This document shows, one piece after another, positions 1 to 8,667 of a stretch of 64,000 nucleotides of DNA. The position numbers and the translations under genes are program-made. The notes beneath the pieces are model-generated. The model had not been told where the DNA came from and did not search any database. It was given only the letters and a program-made list of their open reading frames with translations. The stretch is taken from positions 72,258 to 136,257 of the forward strand of contig JAKIUD010000001.1 in NCBI GenBank assembly GCA_021647765.1. Reading direction: 5' to 3'. Every line of letters begins with the position of its first letter. Positions within the stretch are counted from its first letter, which is position 1. The DNA is from Desulfuromusa sp. GTDB lineage: Bacteria; Desulfobacterota; Desulfuromonadia; Desulfuromonadales; Geopsychrobacteraceae.

Positions 1-108
1 TGCAGCTCCAAGGCGAGTTCAGCGCTTTTTGTACCGATTCGCAGCAACCATCGGCTCTCTTAAACAAAAAAACGCTTACTACTCCTCTTCAATGCCTTTG
101 AATTGAAC
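1..108 (-). promoter_or_regulatory. T-box leader (leucine type), cut by window edge
   Basis: This is the 5' part of a tRNA-sensing T-box RNA read leftwards out of the window. Seen: a GAGGAGTAGTAAGCG block, an AGAGAG bulge, and a distal stem CCGAT/ATCGG closing a GGTTGCTGCGA loop. The returning strand ACAAAAAGCGC pairs with GCGTTTTTTTGT, and is followed by GAACTCGCC. These are the conserved Stem I elements of T-box leaders. The triplet after GAA is CTC, a leucine codon, so the sensed tRNA is probably tRNA-Leu(GAG). In this gene neighbourhood the controlled gene is most likely leuA, which lies outside the window. The antiterminator and T-box sequence proper are not visible. Confidence 0.82.
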
Positions 109-113
109 TGTAG

Positions 114-142
114 ATACAACACAAAACAGACAGACATGTCAA
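114..142 (-). promoter_or_regulatory. Promoter of the T-box leader
   Basis: TTGACA (-35, 142 to 137), a 17-base spacer and TTGTAT (-10, 119 to 114) lie just upstream of the T-box leader on the minus strand. The placement puts the transcript start near 107, a few bases before Stem I. Confidence 0.65.
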
Positions 143-154
143 GAAAATTCAAGC

Positions 155-961
155 TCAATGAGATTCACTATCCATTTCACCCTGATTTTGTTTTGAACCT
201 GCTGAATCCTTTTTTTTCTCTAATTTATCTTTTCGCCACCCAAGATAATGGGCTATCGGGCCGGAGATTAGATACGCCATGCCGATCAAGAACAGCATAA
301 TTCGTGGCTGGGCAACGATGACGATCAACAACATGATCGCCACAACCAACATAACAAACGGCTGGCGTTTAAATAGCTCCGGATCTTTCAGAGAAATGTA
401 TTTGATATTGCTGACCAACAAAAAGGCTAACAGAAAAACCAGAGCAACCATGGAGACCATTTTAATGGTACCGGTTCCACCCAATTCATAAAATAGTAGT
501 ACGCAAGTGGCAACGATACAAGCCGCTGCCGGGATTGGCATACCGATAAAGCGCCGAGACTCCACCGTGGAGACTTGCACATTAAAACGAGCCAGACGTA
601 ATGCACCACAGATCACATAGAGAAATGCCGCAAGCCACCCAAGTTTGCCGAATGGTCTTAATGCCCAAAGATATAAAAGAACCCCTGGAGCCACTCCAAA
701 GGAGATAACATCAGCCAGGGAATCCAGTTCAACCCCGAACTTACTGCTGGTTCCAGTCAATCTGGCGACCTTCCCATCCAGACCATCAAAAATAGCCGCC
801 AGCAGAATAAACCAGGCTGCCCGTTCATAATTGCCATCGGTAGCAGCAATTATGACATAAAATCCAGCAAATATCCCCCCCGCGGTAATTAAGTTGGGAA
901 GAAGATAAACTCCTTTGCGGATGTTCTCCCGCTTCTCATTTCTCAAACAATCTTTACTCAA
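155..961 (-). CDS. pssA: CDP-diacylglycerol--serine O-phosphatidyltransferase
   Basis: A membrane enzyme that joins CDP-diacylglycerol and serine to make phosphatidylserine, the first step towards phosphatidylethanolamine. The 268-residue protein carries the CDP-alcohol phosphatidyltransferase signature at about residues 62-84 (D-G-x2-A-R-x8-G-x3-D-x3-D, ending LDSLAD). Several hydrophobic segments follow, and the tail is highly charged and lysine-rich. The start is TTG, overlapping the psd stop by four bases, so the two consecutive enzymes of the pathway are translationally coupled. The family assignment is secure; the exact start is less certain because another TTG lies five codons in. Confidence 0.95.
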   Translation of the reverse strand: MSKDCLRNEKRENIRKGVYLLPNLITAGGIFAGFYVIIAATDGNYERAAWFILLAAIFDGLDGKVARLTGTSSKFGVELDSLADVISFGVAPGVLLYLWALRPFGKLGWLAAFLYVICGALRLARFNVQVSTVESRRFIGMPIPAAACIVATCVLLFYELGGTGTIKMVSMVALVFLLAFLLVSNIKYISLKDPELFKRQPFVMLVVAIMLLIVIVAQPRIMLFLIGMAYLISGPIAHYLGWRKDKLEKKKDSAGSKQNQGEMDSESH

Positions 962-1602
962 GATAATGTCCCCAGAATGGTCTCGCCAGCAACAGTATGT
1001 TCACCAAGTGTCACTGTCACATCAGCTGTTTTTGGGAGATAGATGTCAACCCGAGAACCAAAGCGGATCAACCCATAACGTGTCCCCCGTTGTAATAAAT
1101 CACCAATCACTGGATAAGTGACAATTCTTCGAGCAATCAATCCGGCAATCTGGACAAAAAGGATCTGTGAACCACTCTTTGTTTCCAGAAGAATTCCAGA
1201 CTGTTCGTTGCTTTCGCTGGCTTTATCATAAGAGGCATTGACGAACCCCCCCTTATTGTAATACATATCGACAACTTTCCCATCACAGGGAACGCGGTTC
1301 ACATGAACATTAAAAACAGACATAAAAATACTGATTTTAGTAACCTGTTCTTTAAAATAACGCTCTTCCTGAACCTCACCGACAAAAATAATTTTACCGT
1401 CTGCCGGGGCAATAACCAGATCATCACCAACAGGAATAACACGTTCCGGATTACGGAAAAAGTAGACACTGAACAGAGTCAGGAATAACAGCAAAAGAGT
1501 CAGAATTGCCCAGCCCAGAAGAGCGAATACCAACGTGACAAAACCAAACAAGGCAATGAAAGGATAGCCTTCACGAACAATCAGTTGATTTCTATTTTGC
1601 AT
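958..1602 (-). CDS. psd: Phosphatidylserine decarboxylase, short form
   Basis: Decarboxylates phosphatidylserine to phosphatidylethanolamine at the inner membrane. At 214 residues it belongs to the short PSD class. Two hydrophobic segments occupy roughly residues 14-45. The RFGSR motif near residues 180-184 holds the Gly-Ser site where the proenzyme is expected to cleave itself to form the pyruvoyl cofactor. GAGGAA sits three bases before the ATG. The gene is directly upstream of pssA (four-base overlap) and 38 bases downstream of ilvN. In related genomes ilvC often lies in this last gap, but there is no room for it here. Confidence 0.95.
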   Translation of the reverse strand: MQNRNQLIVREGYPFIALFGFVTLVFALLGWAILTLLLLFLTLFSVYFFRNPERVIPVGDDLVIAPADGKIIFVGEVQEERYFKEQVTKISIFMSVFNVHVNRVPCDGKVVDMYYNKGGFVNASYDKASESNEQSGILLETKSGSQILFVQIAGLIARRIVTYPVIGDLLQRGTRYGLIRFGSRVDIYLPKTADVTVTLGEHTVAGETILGTLS

Positions 1603-1640
1603 AAATTCCTCAGCTTTTAAAATAATGCACTCGCAAAAAT

Positions 1641-2132
1641 TTAGCCAACCACCCCTTTGGCCCCACGTCCAATAACAACCGGCCCGGAACGGACAACTTC
1701 CTTAATTCCCATCGGCCGCAACAACTCTAAAATACCATTTATTTTTGCCGGGGCTCCAGTGATTTCAATCGTGTAGGATTTGGGTGTAACATCGATAACT
1801 TTAGCACGAAAAATATCGACAATCCGTAGCGCCTCTGCCCGGCTTTCAGCGTCAGTTGAAACCTTGATCAGAGCCAACTCACGTCCAATATACTCCCCAT
1901 CAGCAAAATCAACAACTTTGATGGTAGAGATGAGTTTATTCAACTGTTTAGTAATCTGCTCCATAATTTGATCGTCACCGTACGTGACCAGAGTCATCCG
2001 AGAAAGTTCTGGATCCGCTGTTGGTGCTACAGAAAGACTTTCAATATTAAAGCCACGCCCGGAAAACAATCCAGAAATTCGGGAAAGAGCACCAAATTCA
2101 TTCTCCACCAGAACCGAAATTGTATGTTTCAT
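1641..2132 (-). CDS. ilvN: Acetolactate synthase small (regulatory) subunit
   Basis: Regulatory subunit of acetohydroxyacid synthase in valine, leucine and isoleucine synthesis. The family binds the end-product valine through its ACT domain and stimulates the catalytic subunit. The 163-residue protein begins with the ACT domain (about residues 2-75, with the characteristic VENEFGALSRISGLFSGRGF stretch) and continues into the usual C-terminal domain. GGGAGGA precedes the ATG. It lies 47 bases downstream of ilvB and is surely co-transcribed with it. Confidence 0.96.
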   Translation of the reverse strand: MKHTISVLVENEFGALSRISGLFSGRGFNIESLSVAPTADPELSRMTLVTYGDDQIMEQITKQLNKLISTIKVVDFADGEYIGRELALIKVSTDAESRAEALRIVDIFRAKVIDVTPKSYTIEITGAPAKINGILELLRPMGIKEVVRSGPVVIGRGAKGVVG

Positions 2133-2179
2133 CTATTTATCCTCCCGACCAAATAGTTAGCCGATCTAAATTCGTAGTT

Positions 2180-3877
2180 CTAGGATGCAAGAACCATTTC
2201 ATGAATGGCCTTACCGGCAGGAACCATCGGCAAGACATTCTCCTCACGTGAAACCTTGAAATTTATCAAAACCGGACCGGGAGTTTCCAGGGCTTGCTTG
2301 ATAGTCGCCTCCACTTCGTCAACTTTGGTCGCTTGCAATCCAGTAGCACCATAGGCTTCGGCCAACTTGATAAAATCAATCGGCAGTTCCATGGTGGTTT
2401 GGCTGTAGCGTTTTTCAAAAAACATCTGCTGCCATTGACGAACCATTCCCAAATAATTGTTGTTGAGAATAACAATTTTTACCGGGAGTTGATACTGAAC
2501 CAGAGTTGCAAGTTCCTGAGAATTCATCTGGAAAGATCCATCACCGGAGATATCGATGACTTGCCGATCGGGATAGGCAACCTGAGCCCCCAAAGCAGAA
2601 GGAAGGCCAAACCCCATCGTCCCCAGACCACCAGACGTCAAAAAAGTTTTTGGTTGTCTAAAAGTAAAAAACTGGGCTGCCCACATCTGATGCTGACCGA
2701 CCTCAGTCGTGATAATAGCATCCTCATCGGTCATCTCGCTGATTTTTTCGATCACAAACTGGGGCTTGATCACTGATTTGGACGAACGATATGTCATTGG
2801 ATGACGTTCTTTCCACTCTTCAATAGTAGACCGCCACTCATCTGTCGCCTCGATCAGATTTTTCACCTGTTCTGTTTTGCTATTCAAATAACCGTACAAC
2901 TTACCCAAGACAGCTTTCAGATCACCTACGATTGGCAGATCAACTGCCACGTTCTTTCCGATTGACGTTGGATCGATATCAACATGGATAATTTTAGCTT
3001 TCTCAGCAAAACTGTCAATACGCCCAGTCACCCGATCATCAAATCTGGAACCAACGGCAATCAACAGATCACACTCTGTCACAGACATATTGGCGTAGAA
3101 AGTGCCATGCATTCCCAGCATCCCCAAAGCCAAAGGATGCCGTTGCGGAAAAGCGGCCATAGCCATCAGAGTTGTCGTTACCGGAATCCTGGCCTGCTCT
3201 GCTAATTTCAGCAACTCATCTTCAGCCGCAGACAAGGTGATTCCGCCACCAACATAGAGAACCGGTTTACGGGCAGCAAGAATCATTTTAGCAGCTTTTT
3301 CAATCTGTCGGATATTGCCGCTATAAGTTGGTTTATAACCACGCAAACTAACCTTATCAGGGTAGCTAAATTTATGTTTAGTAATTTGAATATCTTTCGG
3401 CAAGTCGATCAATACCGGGCCGGGTCGACCAGTTCGAGCTATATAAAAAGCTTCCTTGATCGTCCTGGCCAGATGGCGGATATCCTTAATTAGAAAATTA
3501 TGCTTGGTGCAAGGGCGGGTGATACCACACATATCCGCCTCCTGAAACGCATCGTTACCGATTAACGGTGTTGGAACCTGGCCGCAGATAACAACCAGTG
3601 GAATTGAGTCCATATAGGCTGTTGCAATACCGGTTACGGTATTTGTCGCACCAGGACCACTGGTAGCAATAGCGACACCGACCTTACCGGTGCAGCGGGC
3701 ATAACCATCCGCAGCATGGACAGCTGCCTGTTCGTGCCGGGTCAAGATATGGTTGATCGATGAGCTAAAGAGATCATCATAAATATTGATGACAGCCCCC
3801 CCGGGGTAGCCAAAAATGGTATCCACACCTTCAAGCTTTAGTGATTCAAGTAAAATCTGTGATCCGGTCAATTCCAT
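2180..3877 (-). CDS. ilvB: Acetolactate synthase large (catalytic) subunit
   Basis: Thiamine-diphosphate enzyme that condenses two pyruvates to acetolactate, or pyruvate with 2-oxobutyrate. The 565-residue protein has the normal length. Visible features are the catalytic Glu at about residue 49 ([16 protein letters not shown]) and the ThDP/Mg motif GDGSFQMN at about 445 with its partner NNN at about 472. The family FAD-region lies between them. A strong GAGGAGG ribosome-binding site precedes the ATG. It forms an operon with ilvN, psd and pssA. No ilvC reductoisomerase is present in the cluster. Confidence 0.97.
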   Translation of the reverse strand: MELTGSQILLESLKLEGVDTIFGYPGGAVINIYDDLFSSSINHILTRHEQAAVHAADGYARCTGKVGVAIATSGPGATNTVTGIATAYMDSIPLVVICGQVPTPLIGNDAFQEADMCGITRPCTKHNFLIKDIRHLARTIKEAFYIARTGRPGPVLIDLPKDIQITKHKFSYPDKVSLRGYKPTYSGNIRQIEKAAKMILAARKPVLYVGGGITLSAAEDELLKLAEQARIPVTTTLMAMAAFPQRHPLALGMLGMHGTFYANMSVTECDLLIAVGSRFDDRVTGRIDSFAEKAKIIHVDIDPTSIGKNVAVDLPIVGDLKAVLGKLYGYLNSKTEQVKNLIEATDEWRSTIEEWKERHPMTYRSSKSVIKPQFVIEKISEMTDEDAIITTEVGQHQMWAAQFFTFRQPKTFLTSGGLGTMGFGLPSALGAQVAYPDRQVIDISGDGSFQMNSQELATLVQYQLPVKIVILNNNYLGMVRQWQQMFFEKRYSQTTMELPIDFIKLAEAYGATGLQATKVDEVEATIKQALETPGPVLINFKVSREENVLPMVPAGKAIHEMVLAS

Positions 3878-4053
3878 CTATTCCTCCTCAAATCTTCCAT
3901 TCTTCTGCAACTATCGAGTAATCAACAAAACTGAATATAGCTAGTCTTCCACAAGACCAAATCCCTTTTAATACAAAGAGGGGAAGAAGTCCACCAGCGA
4001 AAGACGAGGGACAAGCAGGGCAACAAATAATCCTCTCACAAAAAAGAACATCC

Positions 4054-4243
4054 TGAGAATGGCGCTTGGTTTAAGCAATATTGCAGTAAACCTGGGACTG
4101 TCCCCAGCACCATCGGGGGCTATCCCGAAGTTTACGAGCCACGAAGAACTGTCTGTGGTTCGCACCACAAAAGCCTGGGACAGCTCCCATTCGGGGACAG
4201 TCCCGTTTTTGCTGGAAATTTTATTAACCTGGAGTCATTCAGA
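4054..4243. repeat. MITE-like repeat, copy 1
   Basis: One of three related intergenic repeats in the window (others at 19597-19777 and 50067-50252). The ends match an inverted terminal motif close to CTGAATGGCGCTAGTTTAAG. Inside lie a second inverted pair, GGGACTGTCCCC and GGGGACAGTCCC, and a conserved core TCCCGAAGTTTACGAGCCAC. This copy is the most diverged at its right end (AACCTGGAGTCATTCAG). No transposase gene is inside, so it would be a non-autonomous element moved in trans. Short reading frames across it are not credible genes. Confidence 0.75.
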
Positions 4244-4281
4244 ACATACAGACGGGGCTTAATTTTCGCAACACCATCTAA

Positions 4282-4325
4282 ATACAGCAAAGGGCTTAAG
4301 CCTCCGCTTAAACCCTTTGCTGTAT
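4282..4325. repeat. Long inverted repeat / possible terminator hairpin
   Basis: ATACAGCAAAGGGCTTAAGC and its near-perfect inverse (one mismatch in 20) flank a four-base loop. The hairpin lies downstream of the 72-residue protein gene at 4353-4571. A smaller hairpin, TCCCGTT/AACGGGA at 4333-4352, sits between them. Neither side has a convincing T-tract, so an intrinsic terminator is possible but not proven. Confidence 0.45.
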
Positions 4326-4352
4326 CGAAATGTCCCGTTATTAAAAACGGGA

Positions 4353-4571
4353 TCAGGCGGTAACCGAGTTGATGATCTTCTCCATTTCATCTTTACCGAC
4401 AAGTTTCATTTTTTTTACTTTATTTTTTTCCAGCTCTTCCTGTGGGGATAAATATCCCTTTTTGTCATACTCAGACAATTTTTTTTCAAACAAGGAATGT
4501 TCTTCATAGAGCATCCGAAAACGGGGGTTAGTCTCGGTAAGATTTTGCAAAAGGGTCTGATCAATATCCAT
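4353..4571 (-). CDS. DUF465/YdcH-like small helical protein
   Basis: A 72-residue, strongly charged, alpha-helical protein resembling the DUF465 (YdcH) family of small coiled-coil proteins, whose cellular role is unknown. The motif running through LYEEHSLFEKKLSEYDKKGY, followed by QEELEKNKVKKMKL, is the typical family pattern. The start at 4571 is chosen because GGAGGTG stands four bases before that ATG, whereas the open frame upstream has no ribosome-binding site. It stands between the long hairpin downstream and tsaB upstream (95-base gap). Confidence 0.8.
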   Translation of the reverse strand: MDIDQTLLQNLTETNPRFRMLYEEHSLFEKKLSEYDKKGYLSPQEELEKNKVKKMKLVGKDEMEKIINSVTA

Positions 4572-4665
4572 TGGCACCTCCGCAGATATAAGGGGATTAA
4601 AGCTGAAAAATGTTACACATAAAGTAACCAAATTGAGGCAAAATTGTCAACCATTAAGCTGGGTT

Positions 4666-5391
4666 TTAACTGCTTTGTCTCTTAGATAAATTCAATTCAG
4701 CATCTGCTGGCCGAATATAGGTCGGGAGTATTGTCGCGGCACTTTGAGCCAAACCTCCCCGCCATGCTTGTAGCGACAACCAGGAAGCATGAGCAGCACG
4801 AAGTTGGTGGGCTGTTGCAACGGGAATCAAAGCACGATCAGCAAGAATTTCATCAATAAGATGACGATAGAGAAAAACCCCGTCCCCGACCAGAGCGACC
4901 TTTCCCGTTATCTCCATCAGCAGCCGTTCCGGGGGTAAAACAGAAGGCTCTCCTAGCGCAACCGGACCAGCAGTATGGTGCCAATCAAATAGTTGGCTAT
5001 AAACCTCTTTCTTGCGTGCATCGAGAAAAGCACAAACAGGAACCGGGGACAGCGGTAAGTTCATCGCAATAGTTTGTAAAGTGGAAACAGGAACAGCTGG
5101 TTTGTTCAAAACTTGAGCCAACCCCTTGATTGTAGCAATCCCGATTCGCAGACCAGTAAAAGATCCTGGCCCGGTTACCACCGCCAAAAGATCCAGATCC
5201 TCAAGCTGCCAGCCTGCTTCTATCAAGAGAAGATCAATCTGTTTCAACAATGTTTCGCTGTGGGTACTGCGGACATTTAACAGGGATTCAGCAACCAGAG
5301 ATTCATCCTGACACAGAGAAACACTGCCAGTTAAGGACGAACTATCAACTGCTAGAATTTTTATCCCTGCCACGTTTTGTATCAACCCCAC
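4666..5391 (-). CDS. tsaB: tRNA threonylcarbamoyladenosine biosynthesis protein TsaB
   Basis: Non-catalytic partner of TsaD in making the t6A base at position 37 of ANN-decoding tRNAs. The 241-residue protein has the ASKHA-type N-terminal motif ILAVDSSS (about residues 12-19) and the family signature VVTGPGSFTGLRIG (about 71-84). The C-terminal half is degenerate, as is normal for TsaB. The start overlaps the end of rseP by ten bases; the strong N-terminal strand begins only at residue 10, so a slightly later start is possible. Confidence 0.93.
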   Translation of the reverse strand: MGLIQNVAGIKILAVDSSSLTGSVSLCQDESLVAESLLNVRSTHSETLLKQIDLLLIEAGWQLEDLDLLAVVTGPGSFTGLRIGIATIKGLAQVLNKPAVPVSTLQTIAMNLPLSPVPVCAFLDARKKEVYSQLFDWHHTAGPVALGEPSVLPPERLLMEITGKVALVGDGVFLYRHLIDEILADRALIPVATAHQLRAAHASWLSLQAWRGGLAQSAATILPTYIRPADAELNLSKRQSS

Positions 5392-6701
5392 AGCCTGATA
5401 ATATCGTTGTAAAATGCCAGAACCATCAGCATCAGTAACATAGCCATCCCAACCTGCTGAGCCATTTCTCGAGCACGGATCGATACGGGTCGGCGAATAA
5501 TCAGTTCAATGACATAAAAAAGGATATGACCACCGTCTAAAATTGGAATTGGCAATAGATTTAAAATCCCCAGCTGAATAGAAATGAAAGCCAGAACCGA
5601 CAAAATTGCTGCTAAATCAGTCTGTGCCGCTTGCCCGGCAATCTGTATAACAGTAATCGGCCCGCCAATGTTCTTAGTTGAGACACTTCCACTGAACAAT
5701 TTCTGTACAAAGACGACCGTTAATTTAATCAACTCCCAAGTTCGCTTTGATCCTTCTTGTAACGCATCGAAAAAGCCAAAACGTTTCAACTCTGAGCTAT
5801 AAGCGGGAGCAATACCTAGTAAATATTCGCCATCACCGTCACGTTGCTTTGGTGTCAACTCAACCGTAAGTAGCTTTCCTGCCCGCTCGAGTTGAACTGG
5901 AACGACCTTATTGCCAATCTTCTGGATAATCCCTTTTAAATCGTACCAGGAGGAAATTGGATAATCTGCGATTTGCAGGATTAAATCTCCCTCTTGGAGC
6001 CCCGCTAACGCTGCTGGCATATCAGGAGCCAAACCACCAATACGTGCTGCCTGCCGAGGTAACAGCCCCAATGCTTGCATTCCTTGCAAACTGTCATTAT
6101 CGACCGGAATTTCCAGCTGTAGCTCTTTCCCGTCCCGATCAACCTGAAAAATCAAGTTTTTACCAGCATGAGAGATAAAGCTGATATTTGCTTCATTCCA
6201 GTTAGCAACTGTCTGCTGATTCACTGCAATCACACAGTCTCCAGCAAGAAAACCTCCGGCCGCAGCATTCGATTCAGGGACAACATAACCAACACATGCT
6301 GGTTGATCCAAATATGTTGGCAGCTGCACCCCCACCATAAAAGAGATTGGCAGGATAAGCAGGGGAAGCAGCAAGTTCATCACAGGACCAGCCAAAACAA
6401 TTGCTAACCGTTTAGCAACCGATTGCGCAGCAAAAGAGCGGCTCTTTTCTTCAGCGGAGAGTTCAACCTGCTCACCTTGATCGCCACTTCCTTCACCAAG
6501 CATCTGTACATAACCACCAAGAGGAATTGCACAAATCTGATATTCTGTCTCTCCGCGGCGATGCGATGCTAACCTTGGACCAAATCCGAGAGAAAACTTT
6601 AAAACCTTGACGCCACATAGTTTGGCGACAATAAAATGTCCAAGTTCATGAATAAAAACCAGGATTCCCAGCATCAGTATGCCAGCTATAATTGTTGTCA
6701 T
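5382..6701 (-). CDS. rseP: RIP metalloprotease RseP (site-2 protease)
   Basis: Inner-membrane zinc protease that cuts transmembrane substrates such as anti-sigma factors and signal-peptide remnants. The 439-residue protein begins with a membrane segment holding the zinc motif HELGH (residues 18-22). Two PDZ-like regions occupy about residues 125-290, the second being clearest around AALAGLQEGDLIL. The third metal ligand is in NLLPIPILDGGH near residue 393. Its ATG overlaps the dxr stop (ATGA), and AGTGGAGG precedes it. The dxr-rseP pairing after cdsA is common in Gram-negative bacteria. Confidence 0.97.
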   Translation of the reverse strand: MTTIIAGILMLGILVFIHELGHFIVAKLCGVKVLKFSLGFGPRLASHRRGETEYQICAIPLGGYVQMLGEGSGDQGEQVELSAEEKSRSFAAQSVAKRLAIVLAGPVMNLLLPLLILPISFMVGVQLPTYLDQPACVGYVVPESNAAAGGFLAGDCVIAVNQQTVANWNEANISFISHAGKNLIFQVDRDGKELQLEIPVDNDSLQGMQALGLLPRQAARIGGLAPDMPAALAGLQEGDLILQIADYPISSWYDLKGIIQKIGNKVVPVQLERAGKLLTVELTPKQRDGDGEYLLGIAPAYSSELKRFGFFDALQEGSKRTWELIKLTVVFVQKLFSGSVSTKNIGGPITVIQIAGQAAQTDLAAILSVLAFISIQLGILNLLPIPILDGGHILFYVIELIIRRPVSIRAREMAQQVGMAMLLMLMVLAFYNDIIRLWG

Positions 6702-7858
6702 GTCAATCCTCCACTGATTAATTCCTGTGCCTTATGCCGACCCCAACGGTCAGCATGTAGAGCTTGATCCACAGTGGTAAGATCTTTGCTCTGGTGCCGT
6801 AACATAACTTTTTCTATCACTTTTGCAATCCCCAGAAAACTGAGTTTATGGTTTAAAAAAGCCTCAACAGCGACTTCATTTGCCGCATTCATCACTGCCG
6901 GAACGGTACCACCCATAGCTAGAGCATCATAAGCAAGCTGGAGACAGGGGAAATGATCTAAATCTGGTTCAGAAAATGATAACTTGCCAATTCCACATAA
7001 ATCAAGGGATTGTTGGGTCAACGGCAGCCGTTCCGGCCAGGACAAAGCGTAAGCAATTGGAGTTCTCATATCAGGAACTCCTAACTGAGCCATGACTGCA
7101 CCATCATGGTACTCAACCAGTGAATGAACAATACTTTCGGGGTGGATATGAACATCGATCATGGTCGCAGGAAAATCAAACAACCAATGGGCTTCAATTA
7201 CCTCCAGCCCCTTATTCATCATAGTAGCCGAATCAATGGATATTTTTCTACCCATATCCCAATTAGGGTGAGCTAAGGCCTCTGTTGGAGAGATCGTCTC
7301 AAATTGTGCTGATCGATACTCTCGGAACGGTCCCCCGGAAGCAGTCAAAAGCAACCGCCGGACATCTTCTCGACGCTGACCAGCCAAAGACTGGAAAATC
7401 GCCGAATGTTCACTATCTACAGGAATCAAGTTAACTTTTTGTCGGTCAACCTCCTCCATGATCAGGCTGCCAGCGGTCACAAGAGTTTCTTTATTAGCAA
7501 GGGCGATATCTTTGCCCGACTTAATCGCCGCCATTGTTGGAACTAGTCCTACTGCACCAACAACTGCAGCAACAACCATGTCAATCTCGGGAAGAGTCAC
7601 ACAACGGATCATCCCCTCAACACCACAACCGATGTGGAGATCAGCCTCTTTAAAATGCCGATTTAACTTTTCGGCATCCTGTTCGGAAGCAACAGAAACA
7701 CGACATGGCCGAAAATCTTCTATCTGCTTTTGTAAAAGATCAATATTATTCCCGGCAGTTAAAGCAACAACCTGATACCGATCAGGAAATGCTTTAACAA
7801 TATCCAGAGTACTTACTCCTATCGACCCTGTTGAGCCTAAAATTGCTATTTTTTTCAA
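6698..7858 (-). CDS. dxr: 1-deoxy-D-xylulose 5-phosphate reductoisomerase
   Basis: NADPH-dependent enzyme of the methylerythritol phosphate pathway, converting DXP to 2-C-methylerythritol 4-phosphate for isoprenoids. The 386-residue protein starts with the dinucleotide fold motif ILGSTGSIG. It shows the metal/substrate region VDSEHSAIFQ and the catalytic loop HPNWDMGRKISIDSATMMNKG (first 20 residues of interest). The likely start is TTG with only a weak ribosome-binding site, consistent with coupling to cdsA, whose stop is eight bases upstream. Together with uppS it supplies undecaprenyl carrier. Confidence 0.97.
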   Translation of the reverse strand: MKKIAILGSTGSIGVSTLDIVKAFPDRYQVVALTAGNNIDLLQKQIEDFRPCRVSVASEQDAEKLNRHFKEADLHIGCGVEGMIRCVTLPEIDMVVAAVVGAVGLVPTMAAIKSGKDIALANKETLVTAGSLIMEEVDRQKVNLIPVDSEHSAIFQSLAGQRREDVRRLLLTASGGPFREYRSAQFETISPTEALAHPNWDMGRKISIDSATMMNKGLEVIEAHWLFDFPATMIDVHIHPESIVHSLVEYHDGAVMAQLGVPDMRTPIAYALSWPERLPLTQQSLDLCGIGKLSFSEPDLDHFPCLQLAYDALAMGGTVPAVMNAANEVAVEAFLNHKLSFLGIAKVIEKVMLRHQSKDLTTVDQALHADRWGRHKAQELISGGLT

Positions 7859-7866
7859 CTGCGTTC

Positions 7867-8667
7867 TCAGCCCCCGTAACCATACCGTGCAATATAATAA
7901 ACAACGGGGAATGCAAACAACAAACTGTCCAGGCGGTCTAAGATTCCACCATGTCCGGGAATCATATGTCCAGAATCTTTAACCTGACAAGCGCGTTTTA
8001 ATAATGATTCAAAAAGATCGCCCAATTGTCCGACGGTACCAAGCACCAGACCAATCAAGACTCCGTCGATAACACCAATGACGGGGAAAAAAGTAAATTT
8101 GACCAGCATAACCGCAAAAACTGACCCAATTAAACCACCAATACCACCCTCAATACTCTTGTTCGGGCTGACAGCTGGATAGAGTTTCCGTTTGCCAATT
8201 TTTCTACCGATAAAATAAGCGAAGCTATCGCAACTCATAATCACAATGAGGGTCATAAAAATCCAGCGTTGCCCATCGGGTAACATTCGTAGCGGAATCA
8301 AATGCCCCAGTAGCAGCGGCAGATAGATAAGTCCGAGAATAATCCAACCAAGACGGTGATGAACTTCAGTGATCGGTGGTAAACGGAACAAAAACAACAG
8401 GGCAAAAATTAGCATGGCCCCAGTCAATAAAGGGAATAAAAAGACAATATTTTCATAAAACAGGAGTGGGATGACAGCCGCTCCAATGACAGCAGCAAGC
8501 CACTGTTCCAAACGATGTTCAGATCCCAACCCCATCCGATTAAACTCGACCAGGGTCAAAAACAGAACCAGAGTCAGAAAAACAGAAAAAACTGCAGAAT
8601 TGGCAAATCCAAGCAGTAGAATCAACAAAGGCAAAGCAATAATGGCGGTAATAATGCGCTGTTTAAT
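7867..8667 (-). CDS. cdsA: Phosphatidate cytidylyltransferase, probable ATT start
   Basis: Integral membrane enzyme making CDP-diacylglycerol from phosphatidate and CTP, the substrate of PssA. The family signature ends in DSLLFAFPVVYY near the C-terminus, after GHGGILDRLDS; multiple hydrophobic spans precede it. The family N-terminus (K-Q-R-I-I-T-A-I-I-A-L-P) is encoded here but has no ATG, GTG or TTG in front of it. It begins with ATT at 8667, six bases after a GAGGGAGAG sequence and overlapping the uppS stop. With this start the protein is 266 residues. A TTG at 8634 would remove 11 residues, including the start of the first membrane span. Confidence 0.85.
   Translation of the reverse strand: MKQRIITAIIALPLLILLLGFANSAVFSVFLTLVLFLTLVEFNRMGLGSEHRLEQWLAAVIGAAVIPLLFYENIVFLFPLLTGAMLIFALLFLFRLPPITEVHHRLGWIILGLIYLPLLLGHLIPLRMLPDGQRWIFMTLIVIMSCDSFAYFIGRKIGKRKLYPAVSPNKSIEGGIGGLIGSVFAVMLVKFTFFPVIGVIDGVLIGLVLGTVGQLGDLFESLLKRACQVKDSGHMIPGHGGILDRLDSLLFAFPVVYYIARYGYGG

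Noticed and set aside
4056..4262. Short reading frame across the repeat (residues like SPAPSGAIPKFTSHEEL), with a partner at 50047-50235
   Set aside because: The shared peptide comes only from the repeated DNA; there is no ribosome-binding site and no conservation beyond the repeat itself.
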